64,000 bases of DNA from Ezakiella sp. (GTDB taxonomy: Bacteria > Bacillota > Clostridia > Tissierellales > Peptoniphilaceae), in NCBI GenBank assembly GCA_022766605.1, contig JALEOH010000039.1, positions 1 through 64,000 on the forward strand, given 5' to 3'. Position 1 is the stretch's first letter, and every line of letters starts with the position of its first letter. The position numbers and the translations under genes were made by a program. Under the pieces are notes generated by a model. The model had not been told where the DNA came from. It was given only the letters and a program-made list of their open reading frames with translations, and did no database searches. Shown here piece by piece: positions 62,324 to 64,000 of the stretch.

Positions 62324-63250
62324 TTATCTTTTAATTGAAACAGATCTTAAATCATTATTTTTTTTAAATAGAATCGCTAATCTATTCCCACCATTTTTAC
62401 TAGTAAACTTTGTCCTAGTATCTGTTTGATTACATATTAATTTTCCATCTATCATTATCTTACCACGTCCTTCAATCGACTTTACAGTTAAGTTGCCTCT
62501 AATTGCCATAAAGGCATTTAATTTTATATTACCAAAGGCAACATCGCCTGAACTAATAAGATAAAGCTCATTTATTCGATTTATTGCATCTGAAAATTCT
62601 ATTTTTGATCCTGTTTTATTTATTACAACTATCTTTTTATCGATGAAATGATTTAGCCTACTTATCTCCCAATTATTATTTTTGTCTTTTAATACAAGAT
62701 CAAATCCATCAATATCAAATAGATAGTCCCCTTCCTCATTGATTTCAAATAAATCAATATCTGTGGTAAATTGCATGCTACTATCATTTATGAGCATATC
62801 TATTTGAGCATTCTTTTGATTTTGAAAACGATTATCACCCTCGTTATCAATAATTGAGGGAGTTTCAACTAAAATGTCTTTTAATGTCTTTACTACTACA
62901 GATATAGATGGCTTTATATTATTTGTATCCCTTATTAAAATATTAAAATTTGTATTTTTAATCACCGGAATTTTCACAATATAATCTTCACCAAATGTTT
63001 CAACTATATAGTCAGTGTTATTATATAAATCCTTGTTATTTTGATAAACAGTTTCCAATAGTTTTTCTTTATTATCAATTAAAAAATGCAAATAAATAGA
63101 TTCTGCGTTAAATTGAGCTTGTCTGGTCTCATGTAGATCATTTACAAGCGATATATTCTTGCTATATCCATCTACAATATAAAATAAGATAGTTGAAATA
63201 ATAAGAATTGTAAGAACTATCCAAATCAATATGCTTGCTTTACTTTTCAT
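62324..63250 (-). CDS. PilX/ComGG-like type IV pilus assembly-type protein
   Basis: 308 residues. One N-terminal membrane helix (about 7-27, S-I-L-I-W-I-V-L-T-I-L-I-I) is followed by a helix with A-E-S-I-Y, as in PilX-like minor pilus proteins, but it lacks the G-F-x3-E prepilin cleavage motif. The C-terminal half has short strands such as G-N-I-K-L-N-A-F-M-A-I and G-N-L-T-V, reminiscent of bactofilin-type beta helices. It lies directly after a prepilin gene and overlaps it by 11 bases. The assignment rests on context plus the N-terminus and is tentative. Confidence 0.55.
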   Translation of the reverse strand: MKSKASILIWIVLTILIISTILFYIVDGYSKNISLVNDLHETRQAQFNAESIYLHFLIDNKEKLLETVYQNNKDLYNNTDYIVETFGEDYIVKIPVIKNTNFNILIRDTNNIKPSISVVVKTLKDILVETPSIIDNEGDNRFQNQKNAQIDMLINDSSMQFTTDIDLFEINEEGDYLFDIDGFDLVLKDKNNNWEISRLNHFIDKKIVVINKTGSKIEFSDAINRINELYLISSGDVAFGNIKLNAFMAIRGNLTVKSIEGRGKIMIDGKLICNQTDTRTKFTSKNGGNRLAILFKKNNDLRSVSIKR

Positions 63251-63806
63251 ATTTCAGCACCTCTACAAGCACGCAAAAATCCCTCTTGTTGCCGTTATTA
63301 TCCTCAATTTTTATTTCAAAATATCCATCTTTAAGTTCAATCATAAATTCTTTAAGACCTGTAATTATTGTATTGTTACCGCCAAAACTACGTGCAAATA
63401 TAGATTCTGGGTCAAAAATAGAAGAGTCGGGTTTTATTACATTTCTACTTGCTAAATAAGCCAATCTACTACCATCTTTATAAAATGTATATAGACCATT
63501 ATTTCTGCTAGATATATCATTATAAAAAAACACATATTTAGATTTTTTTAGTTTATAATTGTTTTTCCAGCTATTGATTTCCTCTACGACGATAAAACTA
63601 TCAGCTTTATTAATTTGAATTTCAAGATATCTAGCCAGTTCATCAATGGTTTTTAATTCACTAATCTTTTCATAGCGATGCTCAAGTTTATCAATGGCAT
63701 TACTTTTAAAGCTATATAATGACAAAACTAATATAGAAATTATTATCATTGCAATAATAACTTCAAGCAAAGAAAATCCTTTAATTTTTTTTGATGGTAT
63801 ATTCAT
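63240..63806 (-). CDS. Prepilin-type protein with N-terminal methylation/cleavage motif
   Basis: 188 residues. The N-terminus K-K-I-K-G-F-S-L-L-E-V-I-I-A-M-I is a textbook type IV prepilin signal, with cleavage between Gly and Phe and Glu at +5. The C-terminal half has alternating strands, and E-L-K-D-G-Y-F-E-I-K-I fits a minor pilin/pseudopilin of the ComGF/GspJ type. It overlaps neighbours on both sides. Pilus clusters upstream of efp are common in clostridia. The operon continues past the window edge. Confidence 0.82.
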   Translation of the reverse strand: MNIPSKKIKGFSLLEVIIAMIIISILVLSLYSFKSNAIDKLEHRYEKISELKTIDELARYLEIQINKADSFIVVEEINSWKNNYKLKKSKYVFFYNDISSRNNGLYTFYKDGSRLAYLASRNVIKPDSSIFDPESIFARSFGGNNTIITGLKEFMIELKDGYFEIKIEDNNGNKRDFCVLVEVLKYEK

Positions 63807-64000
63807 AACTAATCTCTCTTTCTGATGAAATAATTTTAAAAATCGACTTTACACCTACTAAATCATCCTTAACTCTCTTTTCGACATTAGTAACCTCAAA
63901 AATTTTTGATTCCTCTTCAGTTAATCGATAGAATTCACCACCTGCTTTTGTTTTAACAATATAGTCATTTGCAAAATTCTCCAGCAGTCTTATCTCCGAT
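63781..64000 (-). CDS. Pilus-cluster gene, C-terminal part (cut by the window edge)
   Basis: An open minus-strand frame enters from the right edge and ends with TAA at 63781-63783, overlapping the prepilin start by 26 bases. The visible 72 residues are hydrophilic and strand-rich (Y-I-V-K-T-K-A-G-G-E-F, I-S-Y-E-Y-T-I). The start is outside the window. It is probably another minor pilin, judged from position only. Confidence 0.5.
   Translation of the reverse strand, partial: SEIRLLENFANDYIVKTKAGGEFYRLTEEESKIFEVTNVEKRVKDDLVGVKSIFKIISSEREISYEYTIKKN

Noticed and set aside
1-64000. CRISPR array, insertion sequence or long direct repeats
   Set aside because: Reading through, I saw no regularly spaced repeats, no transposase and no terminal inverted repeats.
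1-64000. Selenoprotein genes split by an in-frame TGA
   Set aside because: Looking for neighbouring same-frame pieces of one protein separated by TGA I found none; adjacent genes here are each complete.

Overview
The window looks like the chromosome of a low-GC, Gram-positive anaerobe of the Clostridia/Tissierellia type; a Peptoniphilaceae-like coccus is my best guess, not proven. The pointers are AT-rich DNA with consensus sigma-A promoters and strong AGGAGG ribosome-binding sites, the classical firmicute gene orders (gmk-rpoZ-coaBC-priA-def-fmt-rsmB-rlmN-prpC-prkC-rsgA-rpe-thiN; asp23-fakA-recG-rsmD-coaD; efp-asp23-nusB-xseA-xseB-ispA-tlyA-recN; cmk-plsC-ispH/rpsA; miaB-mutS-mutL-miaA), an IspH-S1 fusion, a two-subunit iron-sulfur L-serine dehydratase and a selenocysteine tRNA. 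No sporulation genes appear where clostridia usually carry them (for example between recN and scpA). I see no insertion sequence, prophage or CRISPR array.

Layout. 1-220: the 3' end of an unidentified gene and two terminators. 221-1942 (-): rqcH. 2065-15114 (+): one long operon from gmk to thiN (nucleotide and CoA synthesis, replication restart, translation start, rRNA methylation, a PP2C/PASTA-kinase pair, ribosome GTPase, sugar and thiamine steps). 15181-15366 (-): rpmB. 15502-21376 (+): asp23, fakA, recG, rsmD, coaD, a coiled-coil gene and tmRNA. 21490-24246 (+): a large LTA-synthase-like protein with a GDPD-like tail. 24298-24394 (+): selC. 24455-27492 (+): phosphoglucomutase and a MATE transporter. 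27549-30924 (-): a surface pseudo-amidohydrolase and sdaAB/sdaAA. 31022-36322 (+): a degenerate PfkB-like protein, an SbcD-like nuclease, a small membrane-hairpin SbcC-like ATPase, a second metallophosphoesterase, nagB and a CYTH protein. 36538-37572 (+): a tyrosine recombinase behind a 32-bp palindrome. 37573-62273 (-): an almost gap-free block from efp leftwards to the YnbB-like PLP enzyme, covering translation, recombination, isoprenoids, chromosome segregation, mismatch repair and tRNA modification. 62324-64000 (-): pilin-type genes cut by the window edge. Apart from the tmRNA locus there is no gene-free stretch longer than about 220 bases.

Most of the window is ordinary housekeeping. The parts that deserve attention are proteins that have kept their fold but lost key residues, or gained unusual domains. 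These are: a MutL whose C-terminal endonuclease motifs are all replaced; an IspH-S1 fusion with a strong internal ribosome-binding site and ATG that could make free S1; an LTA synthase with a C-terminal GDPD-like region; a 479-residue SbcC/YhaN-like ATPase with a transmembrane hairpin instead of a zinc hook, in a cluster with a PfkB-like protein that lost its glycine loop; a surface amidohydrolase without its metal-binding HxH; a PlsC with HX4E instead of HX4D; and an isolated selC with its own promoter and terminator.

Start sites differ from the longest open frame where a ribosome-binding site or stop-start overlap decides (gmk, prpC, rpmB, asp23, the recombinase, miaA, miaB, ispH, the HI0933 flavoprotein, RpiR, scpA, ispA). 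All functions are read from sequence motifs and gene order by eye; no database search was run.
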